Shown one piece after another: positions 5,633 to 13,516 of a DNA stretch of 19,291 nucleotides. Source of the stretch: a bacterium (GTDB taxonomy: Bacteria; Armatimonadota; Zipacnadia; Zipacnadales; Zipacnadaceae); assembly GCA_030607655.1 (NCBI GenBank), contig JAUWJN010000007.1, positions 1 through 19,291 of the forward strand, read 5' to 3'. The notes under the pieces were generated by a model. It worked only from the letters and a program-made list of their open reading frames with translations. It was not told the origin of the DNA and did not search any database. Each line of letters begins with the position of its first letter. The first letter of the stretch is position 1. A program made the translations under genes and the position numbers.

Positions 5633-7044
5633 TATTGCCCTATCAAACCTTGCTGCCCGCCGACTACGACCTCGCGGATGCGTAGATGTGGCCCACCCGT
5701 ATCCACGGGCACTCCCTGACCATCCTTACCACACGTACCTCCGGCTCGGAATTCTAAATCGTTGCCCACCGCTGTTATCTGCTGGAGAGTCTCCAGAGTC
5801 AGCCCCGAGATATTCACATTCCGATATAACTGGCCTAGCTGGCCGTTTTCAATAGCATAGGCCTGCTGGACGTTGCAGGTGAACTGCCCGCGGGCGGTAA
5901 AGACGTATCCCCAATTACCGCCTTTAAGATACAGACCATGCTTGATGTCAGCGATCATCTCTTCCCGGCTGGCGTCCCGGGGTTCGATAAAAGTGTTGCT
6001 CATTCTGACCAGGGGCGAATACATGTGGCCCATCGCCCGCGCCGCGCCGTTGGGCGGTACTCCGAAGCGGGCCGCGGTCTCCAGATTGTGCAAGTAGCCT
6101 TGCAGAATGCCATCGGCCACCAACACGTGCCTTTGTGCCCGCACCCCTTCGTGGTCGTATTCAAACGAGCCATTAGTGTCGGGCAAAGTGGGATCGTCCA
6201 CAATACTAACTTGCTCCGCCACTACCTGTTGGCCTACTTTACCTTCCAGGATGGAGTTGCCGGACCAGACGGCATCGGCTTCGCAGTTGTGCCCAAATGC
6301 CTCGTGCACCAGCAGCCCACAAATCTGCGGGTCAATTATAACCTCAAACTTCCCGGCGGGCGGCGCCGCGCCCGCCAGCAGTTCAAGGGCCTGCTGGGCG
6401 GTTTGGTCCGCGAACTGCTCGGGGTCAATATCCTGGACCAGCTCGTAACCACACGCATTAGCCTTGTGTTCCGCCGCCCATTGCCGGATGCCATCCTCCT
6501 GGGTGATAACCATTAGCCGCAGGCTGCAGCGGACTGACTCATACTCAATATAAGTACCAAAGGTATTGCCCAGATACATCTGTCCGATGCCATCGGCATA
6601 ACTGGCTCGGGTATTAACAATCCGCGTCAGGTCCTGCTGGCGCGCCCGCTGTTCCAACTCAAATGTTGCCGCCACCCGGTCCGCCAGAGGAACACCGCGG
6701 GGATCTACCCGGTATTTGGCCTTGACCTGAGCCTCTACTGGTTCCACCTCCGCTACCACGCCCGGCTCGGTAACATCACCACTGGCGGCTCGCGCCATCG
6801 CCACGGCCTCCTCCACACATTGGGCCAGTTCGCCGGGGCTGATGTTATTAGTGGGCGCAAACCCCCACGCCCCGTCCACCAGCACCCGCAGGCCCCCGCC
6901 ATGGGAGGTGGCAGTGGAGATCTTGTCAGCTCGGCCATCCTGCACCTCAATGGCAGTTCCCTCACCCACTACAATGCGCAGGTCGGCAAAGTCAGCTCCC
7001 TTATGTTTAGCTAGTGCCAGTGTCTTCTCAGTCAGTTCTCGCAT
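5632..7044 (-). CDS. tldD: TldD-family zinc metalloprotease
   Basis: A 470-residue protein of the usual TldD/PmbA size. The zinc motif HEAFGH (residues 247-252) sits in LLVHEAFGHNCEAD, and the C-terminal GGTCGKDGQG block carries the conserved cysteine that completes the site in TldD. In characterised systems TldD forms a heterodimer with TldE (PmbA) that threads and degrades unfolded peptides and matures microcin B17 or letD-type substrates. No tldE gene lies in this window; the next genes are membrane proteins. The ATG at 7044 has GAGG about 11 bases upstream. It probably begins the four-gene set ending in the metallophosphoesterase. Confidence 0.92.
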   Translation of the reverse strand: MRELTEKTLALAKHKGADFADLRIVVGEGTAIEVQDGRADKISTATSHGGGLRVLVDGAWGFAPTNNISPGELAQCVEEAVAMARAASGDVTEPGVVAEVEPVEAQVKAKYRVDPRGVPLADRVAATFELEQRARQQDLTRIVNTRASYADGIGQMYLGNTFGTYIEYESVRCSLRLMVITQEDGIRQWAAEHKANACGYELVQDIDPEQFADQTAQQALELLAGAAPPAGKFEVIIDPQICGLLVHEAFGHNCEADAVWSGNSILEGKVGQQVVAEQVSIVDDPTLPDTNGSFEYDHEGVRAQRHVLVADGILQGYLHNLETAARFGVPPNGAARAMGHMYSPLVRMSNTFIEPRDASREEMIADIKHGLYLKGGNWGYVFTARGQFTCNVQQAYAIENGQLGQLYRNVNISGLTLETLQQITAVGNDLEFRAGGTCGKDGQGVPVDTGGPHLRIREVVVGGQQGLIGQ

Positions 7045-7110
7045 TTCAAGTTAACCTCGGTCCACAGGTTGTTACGGGAGGAGTAGCCCCCTTGTCGCGA
7101 GCCCGGTCTG

Positions 7111-7220
7111 CCTTCCCCTCTCCGGAACGGCTTGTCCGCCATAGGCCTCAGCCGAAGGCGGAAGAGTCGCCGCCGCGCCAAAGCCGCTGTGGCGCCGGCG
7201 CGGGGCCAGGGGTGAGGCTG
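7111..7220. repeat. Composite repeat: one dispersed repeat interrupted by another
   Basis: TTCCCCTCTCC at the left and GGGGCCAGGGGTGAGGC at the right resemble the two arms of the repeat at 8335-8373. Between them lies CTTGTCCGCC (7131-7140) with its partner GGCGG (7157-7161), the same short palindrome found inside the MITE copy at 15769-15805. The region separates the FemAB gene from tldD and shows no coding frame; no convincing promoter was found in it. Confidence 0.5.
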
Positions 7221-7236
7221 TTGTTAGCCCCGCTGT

Positions 7237-8298
7237 TTATTGGCGCCGACGCGCCCCCGCTTTCCGCAGCCTGCGCAGCATGGGCTCCCCTGTTGTAAAC
7301 AACCGATACCACAAAGGCCGAAACACCAGGTCCCACTCCCCGATATATTCCACATACTCAGCCGCGAAACCTCGCTTAAAGCGATTCAGACCGGCCAGTT
7401 CTCCCTGAGGGACACCATCTATCTCCCGGGCTACCCCCCGCATATCAAAGGTGTGGCAGCCTCGCGCTCGGGCCCATTTGATCATCTCCCATTGCAGAAG
7501 ATGATTAGGCATCTTCTCCCGGTGGCGATTACTGGAAGCGCCGTAGACGTACCAGGCCTGCTCACCCAAGATAAAAGCAATGGTGCCGGCTACCAATTCC
7601 TCACCCACGTAAGCCAAAAACATCTGGCCCAGGTCCTGCTGAATAATCAAATCCCAGATGTCATAAAAGTAGGAAATGTCGCGCACCATAAAGCCGTCAC
7701 GCTGCGCAGTAATCTGTAGAATCTGGTAAAAGTCAGCCACGTTGCCGCGAGTGCAATCGGCACTGACCACAACTCCCTTACGGGCGGCCAGGCGAATATT
7801 GTATCTCGTTTTAGGCTTAAACGCCGCCATCAGGTCGTCAGGCTCTGGTGATATGTCCGCCTTCATCACATAGCGCGGCTGGGTTCCCCCCAGTGCGCCC
7901 ACCTGACCACAGGACCGAAAGCCCGCTGCCTGCAGCGTCGTTACTACGTCCTGAGCTTCAGCCGGTATGGCCGGGTCAATTTTGAAAGCCATTGCCTTGT
8001 GCTCTTGAGCTAACTGGCGAATCTCACTCAGCAATTCTGTCCATACTGATTTATCGTCGAAATCTACAATGGGGCCCCGGGGGGCGTACAACAGGCAACC
8101 GCCCACCAGGGGAATAGGTCGCCTCAGCACCAGACACGTAGCTGCAATTTCTCCCTCTCGCTCGACCGCGATGGGCAACGACTGCCAACCAGTCCGCGCC
8201 TTCAACTCTCCCCATTCCCAACATTGCAGCACATCCCCATAGGCAGAGGCGGCCACGAAGTTATTCCACTCTTCTCGCCGTTGCTCGGGGACGATCAC
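7237..8298 (-). CDS. FemAB-family (GNAT-fold) aminoacyl or acyl transferase
   Basis: A 353-residue protein with the FemAB layout of two tandem GNAT-like domains. Family marks are the early LQCWEWGELKARTGW (about 25-39), the FKPKTRYNIRLAARKGV basic helix-turn before the second domain, and WYVYGASSNRHREKMPNHLLQWEMI followed by DMRG and NRFKRGF. FemX/FemA/FemB enzymes add amino acids from aminoacyl-tRNA to lipid II to build the peptidoglycan bridge; distant members act in exopolysaccharide or lipid pathways. Together with the amidase and GT9 genes upstream this suggests a cell-envelope role. The start is GTG at 8298; GGGAGAGG lies upstream but at long spacing. Confidence 0.85.
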   Translation of the reverse strand: MIVPEQRREEWNNFVAASAYGDVLQCWEWGELKARTGWQSLPIAVEREGEIAATCLVLRRPIPLVGGCLLYAPRGPIVDFDDKSVWTELLSEIRQLAQEHKAMAFKIDPAIPAEAQDVVTTLQAAGFRSCGQVGALGGTQPRYVMKADISPEPDDLMAAFKPKTRYNIRLAARKGVVVSADCTRGNVADFYQILQITAQRDGFMVRDISYFYDIWDLIIQQDLGQMFLAYVGEELVAGTIAFILGEQAWYVYGASSNRHREKMPNHLLQWEMIKWARARGCHTFDMRGVAREIDGVPQGELAGLNRFKRGFAAEYVEYIGEWDLVFRPLWYRLFTTGEPMLRRLRKAGARRRQ

Positions 8299-8334
8299 TA
8301 TCTACCAATTTCCTCTCCCAAGTTATTGACTTGT

Positions 8335-8373
8335 CTCCCCTCTCCCACAGGGAGAGGGGCCGGGGGTGAGGCA
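8335..8373. repeat. Dispersed CCCTCTCCC palindromic repeat
   Basis: CCCCTCTCCC (8337-8346) and GGGAGAGGGG (8350-8359) form a perfect ten-pair hairpin with an ACA loop, followed by CCGGGGGTGAGGC. I recognise this motif as a widely dispersed intergenic repeat in bacterial genomes (from memory). It lies between GT9 and FemAB and could reduce read-through into FemAB on the minus strand. Confidence 0.6.
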
Positions 8374-8387
8374 GTCTTTGGACGTCA

Positions 8388-9440
8388 TTATAGTAGGGAC
8401 GCCACTGCCTCCGCGACGCTTTCCGGCGTGATTTGTCTCATACAGGGATAATCCTTACAAGTTGGCTTACGAACACACGGCCCGCAGGGCGGGTCCATAT
8501 ACAGGACGATATGTTCATCCCCCAATGGGCCGGTCTGCTGCGGATCAGTGGCTCCGTACAGTCCGACGACCGGGGTGCCGACCGCTACCCCGATATGCAG
8601 TGGCCCAGTATCCGGGGCCACCAGCACGCTACACCTCTGTATCAAGGCGGCGAGTTGTTTTATGGTGGTCTGACCGGCGGCACTTATCACCGGCACCTCC
8701 GTCAGTTCCCCAAGCTGTTGGGCTATGGGTATCTCCGCGCCGCTACCCATTGCGACTGTCAACAGCCCCAACTCACCTTGCAGAATCTCGGCCAACCTCG
8801 CAAAATGTTCAACCGGCCATAGCTTATTGGGAGTGGAAGCACCTACACACAGGCCTACGAGGGGCATCTCATCTCCAATGCTCTTTTGGGCCAGGAAATC
8901 TCTGATCCACTGCTGCTGTGCTTCGCCTACAGGGAATCTATACTCCAGTGGCTCAGTCGGACAGCCCAGATATTCAGCCATCGCCAGACTTCGGCGAACC
9001 GCGTGCAACTCTTGGGGGGGAGGCACAAACTCGTTGGCGAACAGGTAACTGAAGTCGCGCCGGTTGTCGGTCAAGGCCAGCCGCCGAGGAGCTCGGGAGA
9101 AGTAGGACATTACCCCGCTTTTCAGTAGCCCTTGCACGTCCAGCGCCAAGTCAAAGTGCTTAGAGCGCAGCAGACGACCCACCGTATGTATTTCGCGTAG
9201 TAGCGCTACAGGTTGGCGCTTACTATAGCGACGTATTTCAATGACTTCGTCAAGGCAGGGGTGGCCCACAATTACCTCCCGGAATCGGCGCTCCACCAGC
9301 CAGGCAATATATGCCTCAGGGAACCTGCGGCGCAGGGCTACCAGGACGGGCATAGTATGAACAATATCGCCCAGCGAACTGCGCCTGACGATTAAGATAC
9401 GCTGCCGCTCAATATTTTGGCTTGCCGGTGGCGTCCTCAT
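8388..9440 (-). CDS. Glycosyltransferase family 9, ADP-heptose:LPS heptosyltransferase-like
   Basis: A 350-residue GT-B enzyme. The N-terminus ILIVRRSSLGDIVHTMPVL is the hallmark of GT9 heptosyltransferases, and the C-terminal half has CVGASTPNKLWP and VAPDTGPLHIGVAVGTPVVGLYGATDP, the nucleotide-sugar binding region. A cysteine-rich end (PPCGPCVRKPTCKDYPCM) matches many family members. GT9 enzymes transfer heptose or related sugars to lipopolysaccharide core at the inner membrane; in lineages without heptose they move other sugars, so the donor is not certain. Its ATG overlaps the rdgB stop (ATGA at 9437-9440), so it is coupled to a house-cleaning gene rather than to an LPS operon. Confidence 0.9.
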   Translation of the reverse strand: MRTPPASQNIERQRILIVRRSSLGDIVHTMPVLVALRRRFPEAYIAWLVERRFREVIVGHPCLDEVIEIRRYSKRQPVALLREIHTVGRLLRSKHFDLALDVQGLLKSGVMSYFSRAPRRLALTDNRRDFSYLFANEFVPPPQELHAVRRSLAMAEYLGCPTEPLEYRFPVGEAQQQWIRDFLAQKSIGDEMPLVGLCVGASTPNKLWPVEHFARLAEILQGELGLLTVAMGSGAEIPIAQQLGELTEVPVISAAGQTTIKQLAALIQRCSVLVAPDTGPLHIGVAVGTPVVGLYGATDPQQTGPLGDEHIVLYMDPPCGPCVRKPTCKDYPCMRQITPESVAEAVASLL

Positions 9441-10072
9441 TCGGTTGCCTCGGAAGAGAAATCCATAGTGGACCCCAACCTGCCGAGAATACCAGGTAAA
9501 TCCTGGACCAAAGCACGTAGCGCCTGGCCCCGATGGCTAACGCTGTTTTTGCGTTCAGTCGTCGTTTCCGCAAAGGTACAATCATCGGGCGGATAGAAGA
9601 ACACTGGGTCGTACCCGAAACCACCCTCTCCTCGTGGCTCTTCAGTGATGATGCCATCCACCCGGCCTTCCCAAGTGCCTAGCACCTCCCCACTGGGCGT
9701 GGCGACAGCCACCACGCATACGAAATGGGCCTGGCGCTGGTCGCCGGGCAGACCGTTCATTTCGCTAAGCAGCCACTCAATTCGCTCCGCATCAGTGGGG
9801 GCGACTCGGCTGGAATGCACTCCCGGCGCTCCCTCTAACGCCGGTACTATCAGGCCACTATCATCCGCCAGGGCCAAGTGCCCGGTTACTCGTGCGGTCG
9901 TAAGCGCCTTTTCGGCGGCATTCTGAGCGAAAGTGGAGTAGGGCTCAGTTAGCTCCGGCGGATCAGGCCAATCCCACAGGGACAACACGCTGACAGGCAA
10001 ACTCTTAAGCAGTTGCCGGATTTCCACCACTTTATCTACATTATACGATGCGACAACTATTGTGTTAACCAC
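9437..10072 (-). CDS. rdgB: XTP/dITP pyrophosphatase (RdgB/HAM1 family)
   Basis: About 211 residues from the preferred start. Family motifs: ASYNVDKVVEI (the T/SxNxxK opening motif), LADDSGLIVPALEGAPGVHS, GFGYDPVFF and SHRGQALRAL. The enzyme hydrolyses non-canonical purine triphosphates (XTP, dITP) to monophosphates, keeping them out of DNA and RNA. I prefer GTG 10072 over the longer frame starting at 10108: it has GGGGGA five bases upstream, places the conserved motif right at the N-terminus, and overlaps the rph stop by only eight bases (GTGGTTAA). The rph-rdgB pair is a common bacterial arrangement. Confidence 0.93.
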   Translation of the reverse strand: MVNTIVVASYNVDKVVEIRQLLKSLPVSVLSLWDWPDPPELTEPYSTFAQNAAEKALTTARVTGHLALADDSGLIVPALEGAPGVHSSRVAPTDAERIEWLLSEMNGLPGDQRQAHFVCVVAVATPSGEVLGTWEGRVDGIITEEPRGEGGFGYDPVFFYPPDDCTFAETTTERKNSVSHRGQALRALVQDLPGILGRLGSTMDFSSEATE

Positions 10073-10787
10073 CAATATCCCCCAGCACCTGTTTCTGCTG
10101 AGCAACAAGCTCCTTGAGGCCGGCTTGCGCCAGGGCGATAAGTTGGCTTAACTGGGTGACGCTGAATGGCGCCCCCTCGGCTGTGGCCTGGACTTCCACT
10201 ACCTGGCCGCGAGCGGTCATGACAATATTCATATCTACTGCTGCGCGGGAGTCCTCCTCATAGCACAAGTCCAATAACTGCTCGCCGGCCACCAGCCCCA
10301 CCGAGCTGGCAGCAACCTGGTCGCGCAGCGGCCAGCTTTTGATGAGATTATTATCGCGCAGGTACTGACATGCCTCGGCTAACGCCACGTATGCGCCGGT
10401 AATCGCGGCGCTACGCGTGCCCCCGTCGGCCTGCAGCACATCGCAGTCAATGTAGATGGTACGTTCGCCCAGCGCATGCAAGTCCACAATGGCTCGCAGT
10501 GAGCGGCCGACCAGCCGTTGAATCTCCAGGCTGCGACCCCGGCGCTGCATCACTTCGCGGGTGGTTCGCTCGGTTGTTGCCCGGGGCAGCATACCATATT
10601 CCGCGGTAACCCAACCCTGGTCGGAGTTGCGCAGCCACGCGGGCACCCGATCCTCTACCGTAGCGGTACAATGTACCTGCGTATCGCCCATTTCAATAAG
10701 GCACGAGCCTTCGGCATACTTATTGACACCGCGGGTCATTTTGACCTCGCGGATGTCCTGATTGTTCCGCTCATCTTTACGCAGCAA
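10065..10787 (-). CDS. rph: Ribonuclease PH
   Basis: A 240-residue phosphorolytic 3'-5' exoribonuclease that trims tRNA 3' ends. The sequence covers the whole family length: EVKMTRGVNKYAEGSCLIEMG near the start, the GRSLRAIVDL block, DVLQADGGTRSAAITGA, and VDMNIVMT...VEVQATAEGAPF. The start codon is TTG at 10787, fixed by AAGGAG seven bases upstream. That binding site lies inside one half of the 10-bp target duplication of a MITE, so the insertion regenerated it. The gene is followed by rdgB with an eight-base overlap. Confidence 0.95.
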   Translation of the reverse strand: MLRKDERNNQDIREVKMTRGVNKYAEGSCLIEMGDTQVHCTATVEDRVPAWLRNSDQGWVTAEYGMLPRATTERTTREVMQRRGRSLEIQRLVGRSLRAIVDLHALGERTIYIDCDVLQADGGTRSAAITGAYVALAEACQYLRDNNLIKSWPLRDQVAASSVGLVAGEQLLDLCYEEDSRAAVDMNIVMTARGQVVEVQATAEGAPFSVTQLSQLIALAQAGLKELVAQQKQVLGDIGG

Positions 10788-10793
10788 TTTTAT

Positions 10794-10803
10794 TCTCCTT
10801 TAT
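10794..10803. repeat. Left half of 10-bp target-site duplication (TCTCCTTTAT)
   Basis: TCTCCTTTAT occurs at 10794-10803 and again at 10925-10934, directly flanking the MITE copy. On the minus strand the left half reads ATAAAGGAGA and contains the rph Shine-Dalgarno sequence. Confidence 0.75.
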
Positions 10804-10924
10804 GAGACTGTTGCGAAACCCGTAGGAGCGATATTCTTGTCGCGATAGGTGTCTATCTTTGTCCAGCCGAACCTACACAGTTTATTCTCGCAAGCGGCCC
10901 TCAGTTGCCTTTTGCAACAGTCTC
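10804..10924 (-). mobile_element. MITE-like element, copy 2 (inverted, youngest-looking)
   Basis: A 121-bp element with perfect 11-bp terminal inverted repeats, GAGACTGTTGC (10804-10814) and GCAACAGTCTC (10914-10924), flanked by a perfect 10-bp direct repeat TCTCCTTTAT. Its reverse complement is nearly identical to the copy at 15680-15836 apart from a 37-bp segment missing here. There is no transposase, so it would need one in trans. The minus-strand amidase frame reads 43 bases into it and uses its TAA as stop. Removing the element and one repeat gives an amidase ending in GAA TAA with the rph TTG two bases later. Confidence 0.82.
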
Positions 10925-12267
10925 TCTCCTTTATACCTATCTAGCGAAGCTGTTATTGTCTCGCCCTCAAAGTACTGTTGCAATCCGGCCACGATAGCTT
11001 CGGCTGCGGCCTGCCGCACCGCCGGTCGGGCCAGCAACAGCTCTTCTTCGTAGTGATTAAGGTACATAAGCTCCACTAGCACCGCCGGAGTCTGGGTTTC
11101 TCTTATCACCACGAATCTGGCTCGCCGCACCCCGTTATCCTTCCGCCCCAGAGCCTGCAGCAGGTGCTGGTGCATAATTATCGCCAGTATCTTGCTCTGC
11201 GGCGTGTAGTAGTAGGTTTCTGTACCCCAGTTAGTATTCGGCTTGGGCATAGCGTTGCAGTGAATACTCACAAAGACCGCTGCCCCAACGTCCTCAGTCA
11301 ACTGGGGCCGAGCAAATAGGTCCACGTAAACATCACTGGCGCGCGTCATCATAATGCGGGCATCACGGATCATCAGTTGGCTGCCCACGCGAGTGGCTAC
11401 ATCCAGATTGATATCTTTTTCCAGCAGATCCCTCCCCTCCGCTCCCTTGTCTTCGCCGCCGGGGCCGGGGTCAATGACGACAATCGGTCCGGCAAGCTCC
11501 TGTCGTCGGAACGCAAACTGTATGTGCCTAGGCTGCTGAGAGTTAGTCACCTCAAAGCCAATGAGCTGTGTGAGATGAATCTTTACTCGCACCCCGCCCA
11601 ACTCGGCTGCTGCCTCTATTCCGCGAACAAAGTCACCACCCACTGCCTGTCGCAGCGGGCCTTCGGGAAGCTGTGCGTCTCGGATATTCAACTGAATCAG
11701 CTTGGGCTGTGCGGTGACATCATAACTCCACTGCACCGGCAGCGACAAGTCTATCTCGATTATGGTAGTCTGATCGTCGTCTCGCCTCGTCTTGACGGCC
11801 TGTAACTGTGGGCGGCAAGGCTCGATTATCGGCTCATCGCCGTCGAACTGGCCCACGATCAACGCCCCACCGTAGCCCTCGGGATGAGGCTCCCACCTTA
11901 CCTCCTGCTGCCCTTGCAAATCCAAAACAAATCGGGCCACCAGCGGCTCAGCAGAGAACTGCCCCCAGCGCACCCGCCACACACCGCCCTGTCCGATATA
12001 TCTGGTTCCCGCCGCCGGTTGGCATCGCGCCCCGGGCAGGTCAATATAGGCGCGGGGCGGGTCATTCAGATACTTGACCTGCTCAGCAGTTATCTGCTCA
12101 GTGCTCGGAATCTGCACCGCCAGCCCCGCTTCATCCCCACGCACTACCGGCGCTGCTACATAGATGATTGGAGCCGGGCTGTCCCCCTCCGCAGCACCGT
12201 TACGGGTCATGCTGACCAGGATAGCTCCCAGAATTGTGATGGTAATGATAAGAGTACGATATCGCAT
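10882..12267 (-). CDS. AMIN-domain N-acetylmuramoyl-L-alanine amidase (Amidase_3), first zinc ligand replaced
   Basis: I take ATG 12267 as start (461 residues) because a signal peptide begins there (MRYRTLIITITILGAILVSM); the frame upstream lacks export features and spans the promoter. Residues about 35-120 and 160-255 look like two AMIN domains, which bind peptidoglycan or septal wall. The Amidase_3 domain follows. E283 (LLEKDINLDVA), H336 (FVSIHCNA) and the catalytic-type E399 (AVLVELMYLNH) are present, but the first zinc-binding His of DPGHGG is Pro here (IDPGPGGEDKGAEG, residue 269; codon CCC at 11463-11461). The enzyme would cut the amide bond between MurNAc and the stem peptide; without that ligand it may be inactive or an activator. 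The last 13 residues come from a MITE. Confidence 0.87.
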   Translation of the reverse strand: MRYRTLIITITILGAILVSMTRNGAAEGDSPAPIIYVAAPVVRGDEAGLAVQIPSTEQITAEQVKYLNDPPRAYIDLPGARCQPAAGTRYIGQGGVWRVRWGQFSAEPLVARFVLDLQGQQEVRWEPHPEGYGGALIVGQFDGDEPIIEPCRPQLQAVKTRRDDDQTTIIEIDLSLPVQWSYDVTAQPKLIQLNIRDAQLPEGPLRQAVGGDFVRGIEAAAELGGVRVKIHLTQLIGFEVTNSQQPRHIQFAFRRQELAGPIVVIDPGPGGEDKGAEGRDLLEKDINLDVATRVGSQLMIRDARIMMTRASDVYVDLFARPQLTEDVGAAVFVSIHCNAMPKPNTNWGTETYYYTPQSKILAIIMHQHLLQALGRKDNGVRRARFVVIRETQTPAVLVELMYLNHYEEELLLARPAVRQAAAEAIVAGLQQYFEGETITASLDRYKGERLLQKATEGRLRE

Positions 12268-12303
12268 CTTTAGTTTCTGCCTAGTTTTGGTCCTACTCCT
12301 AAG

Positions 12304-12332
12304 ATTATAGGCTTTTGGGCCACAATGAGCAA
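12304..12332 (-). promoter_or_regulatory. Promoter of the amidase-rph-rdgB-GT9 genes
   Basis: On the minus strand TTGCTC (12332-12327) and a perfect TATAAT (12309-12304) are separated by 17 bases. Transcription should begin near 12297, 30 bases before the amidase ATG at 12267. This also argues against the longer amidase frame from 12414, which would start upstream of the promoter. Confidence 0.65.
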
Positions 12333-12432
12333 GCCAGAGTTTCACTTGCGACTGGTGCAGAAGTGGTGGGGGATGCCCAGTGTGAGGTGGACCATAGGAA
12401 AGAGATAACCACAAGCGAGATGCCGCCAGTCC

Positions 12433-13359
12433 CTACAGATCGGCAGCCGCTGGCCAAAATTCTTCCAATTCTTCCCAGGTAGGAATGCCAGCGCGACCAC
12501 CCAGCCTACGGCAATTCAGGGCGGCTACCACACTAGCGAAGGCCAGATTTTTCCGCACCTCGTAGCCCAGGGATAGCCCGTAGGCAAAGGCTCCGTGGAA
12601 GACATCACCAGCTCCGGTGGCATCTACTACCGGCTCCACTGTGAAAGCGGGCTGCTCAATGACCTCGCCCTCAGCGTAGGCCACTGACCCCTCTGGTCCC
12701 CGGGTAATAACTAGAACAGTGGGCTGATAAGCCAGGAGCTTGTCTACTGCCGCCGCCAGCTCCACCTCGCCAGTGAATTCCAGGGCATATTCAGCGGGCA
12801 ATACCGGGTAGTCGGCCACGGCCATCAGTTGCTCGTTAGTCTCCCGGAATCGTTCCAGGTCTATTACCACGGGGATCCCGGCCTCTCGGGCCCAGCGCGC
12901 GGCGACCAACCCGGCCTGAAAATGATGAGTATCAGTCAGAAAACAGCGGCAACTGGTGATGAAGTTCCGGTCGAGCTGCTCAGGGGGCATTTTGCCTTTA
13001 GTGCCCTCGCCATACAGTATACTTCGCTGGCCGGTCTCGGCATCGCTAATGCAAAGGGCCATATGTGAGGTGGCTCCTGATACGATATGCAGATGCGAGA
13101 TGTCAACGTCCTCCTCCACAAAACTTTGCCTGATTTTCTCGCCGAACTCGTCATCGCCCGTATTGCCCACTACGGCGGCTTTCCCTCCCAGCCGTGACAC
13201 GGTAACCATTGCCGTGCCGGCCTGGCCGCCGCCCTGCTGCTCGAAGCTCACCAGCGGCACCTTCTCATCAATCTGGGGGTACTTACTGGCGATGCCCAAT
13301 AGATCCCAGGCGCAGCCGCCCAGCCCGATCACATCAAAATTGGTATTTGCTTCACTCAT
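12433..13359 (-). CDS. PfkB/ribokinase-family sugar kinase
   Basis: About 308 residues. It has the PfkB N-terminal glycine pair region (DVIGLGGCAWDLL), QQGGGQAGTAMVTVSRLGG for substrate binding, LVITRGPEGSVAY, and the C-terminal signature DATGAGDVFHGAF (from about residue 246) whose last Asp (252) is the catalytic base. Such kinases phosphorylate ribose, fructose, adenosine or other sugars and nucleosides with ATP; the substrate is not evident. I prefer ATG 13359: AGGTGA at 13374-13369 is about nine bases upstream, whereas the GTG at 13371 would overlap that binding site. The gene is divergent from mnmA and separated from the amidase by 165 bases that carry the latter's promoter. Confidence 0.88.
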   Translation of the reverse strand: MSEANTNFDVIGLGGCAWDLLGIASKYPQIDEKVPLVSFEQQGGGQAGTAMVTVSRLGGKAAVVGNTGDDEFGEKIRQSFVEEDVDISHLHIVSGATSHMALCISDAETGQRSILYGEGTKGKMPPEQLDRNFITSCRCFLTDTHHFQAGLVAARWAREAGIPVVIDLERFRETNEQLMAVADYPVLPAEYALEFTGEVELAAAVDKLLAYQPTVLVITRGPEGSVAYAEGEVIEQPAFTVEPVVDATGAGDVFHGAFAYGLSLGYEVRKNLAFASVVAALNCRRLGGRAGIPTWEELEEFWPAAADL

Positions 13360-13472
13360 ATTGGTTTTCACCTAGAAACTGTCAATAGTAGATGATATTT
13401 CCCTTGCATGCGGCGGCATACCTGCCTGCGGATTGCAGGAGAAGCCCAAGACTGCCGTGAACAAGATTGTTG

Positions 13473-13481
13473 TGTTATAAT
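13473..13481 (+). promoter_or_regulatory. Extended -10 promoter of mnmA
   Basis: TGTTATAAT (13473-13481) is a perfect extended -10 element (TGn plus TATAAT). No convincing -35 lies 17-18 bases upstream, which extended -10 promoters tolerate. The start would be near 13488, about 29 bases before the mnmA ATG. Confidence 0.6.
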
Positions 13482-13516
13482 CAGCATAGCTGTTGGCAAT
13501 GTTGCGAGGTTAGACT

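Noticed and set aside
5938..6516. 192-codon open frame on the + strand opposite tldD
   Set aside because: It lies entirely antisense to a clearly conserved TldD and shows no recognisable protein features; such long shadow frames are common in GC-rich genes.
7045..7236. Promoter search upstream of tldD
   Set aside because: No pair of -35/-10 boxes with acceptable spacing was seen; the region is repeat sequence, so tldD may depend on read-through or a non-standard promoter.
10073..10108. Upstream start of rdgB inside rph
   Set aside because: GTG 10072 has a better ribosome binding site and puts the conserved opening motif at the usual distance from the N-terminus.
12268..12414. N-terminal extension of the amidase frame (49 codons)
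   Set aside because: The extension precedes an obvious signal peptide and covers a good promoter (TTGCTC, 17 bases, TATAAT), so ATG 12267 is preferred.
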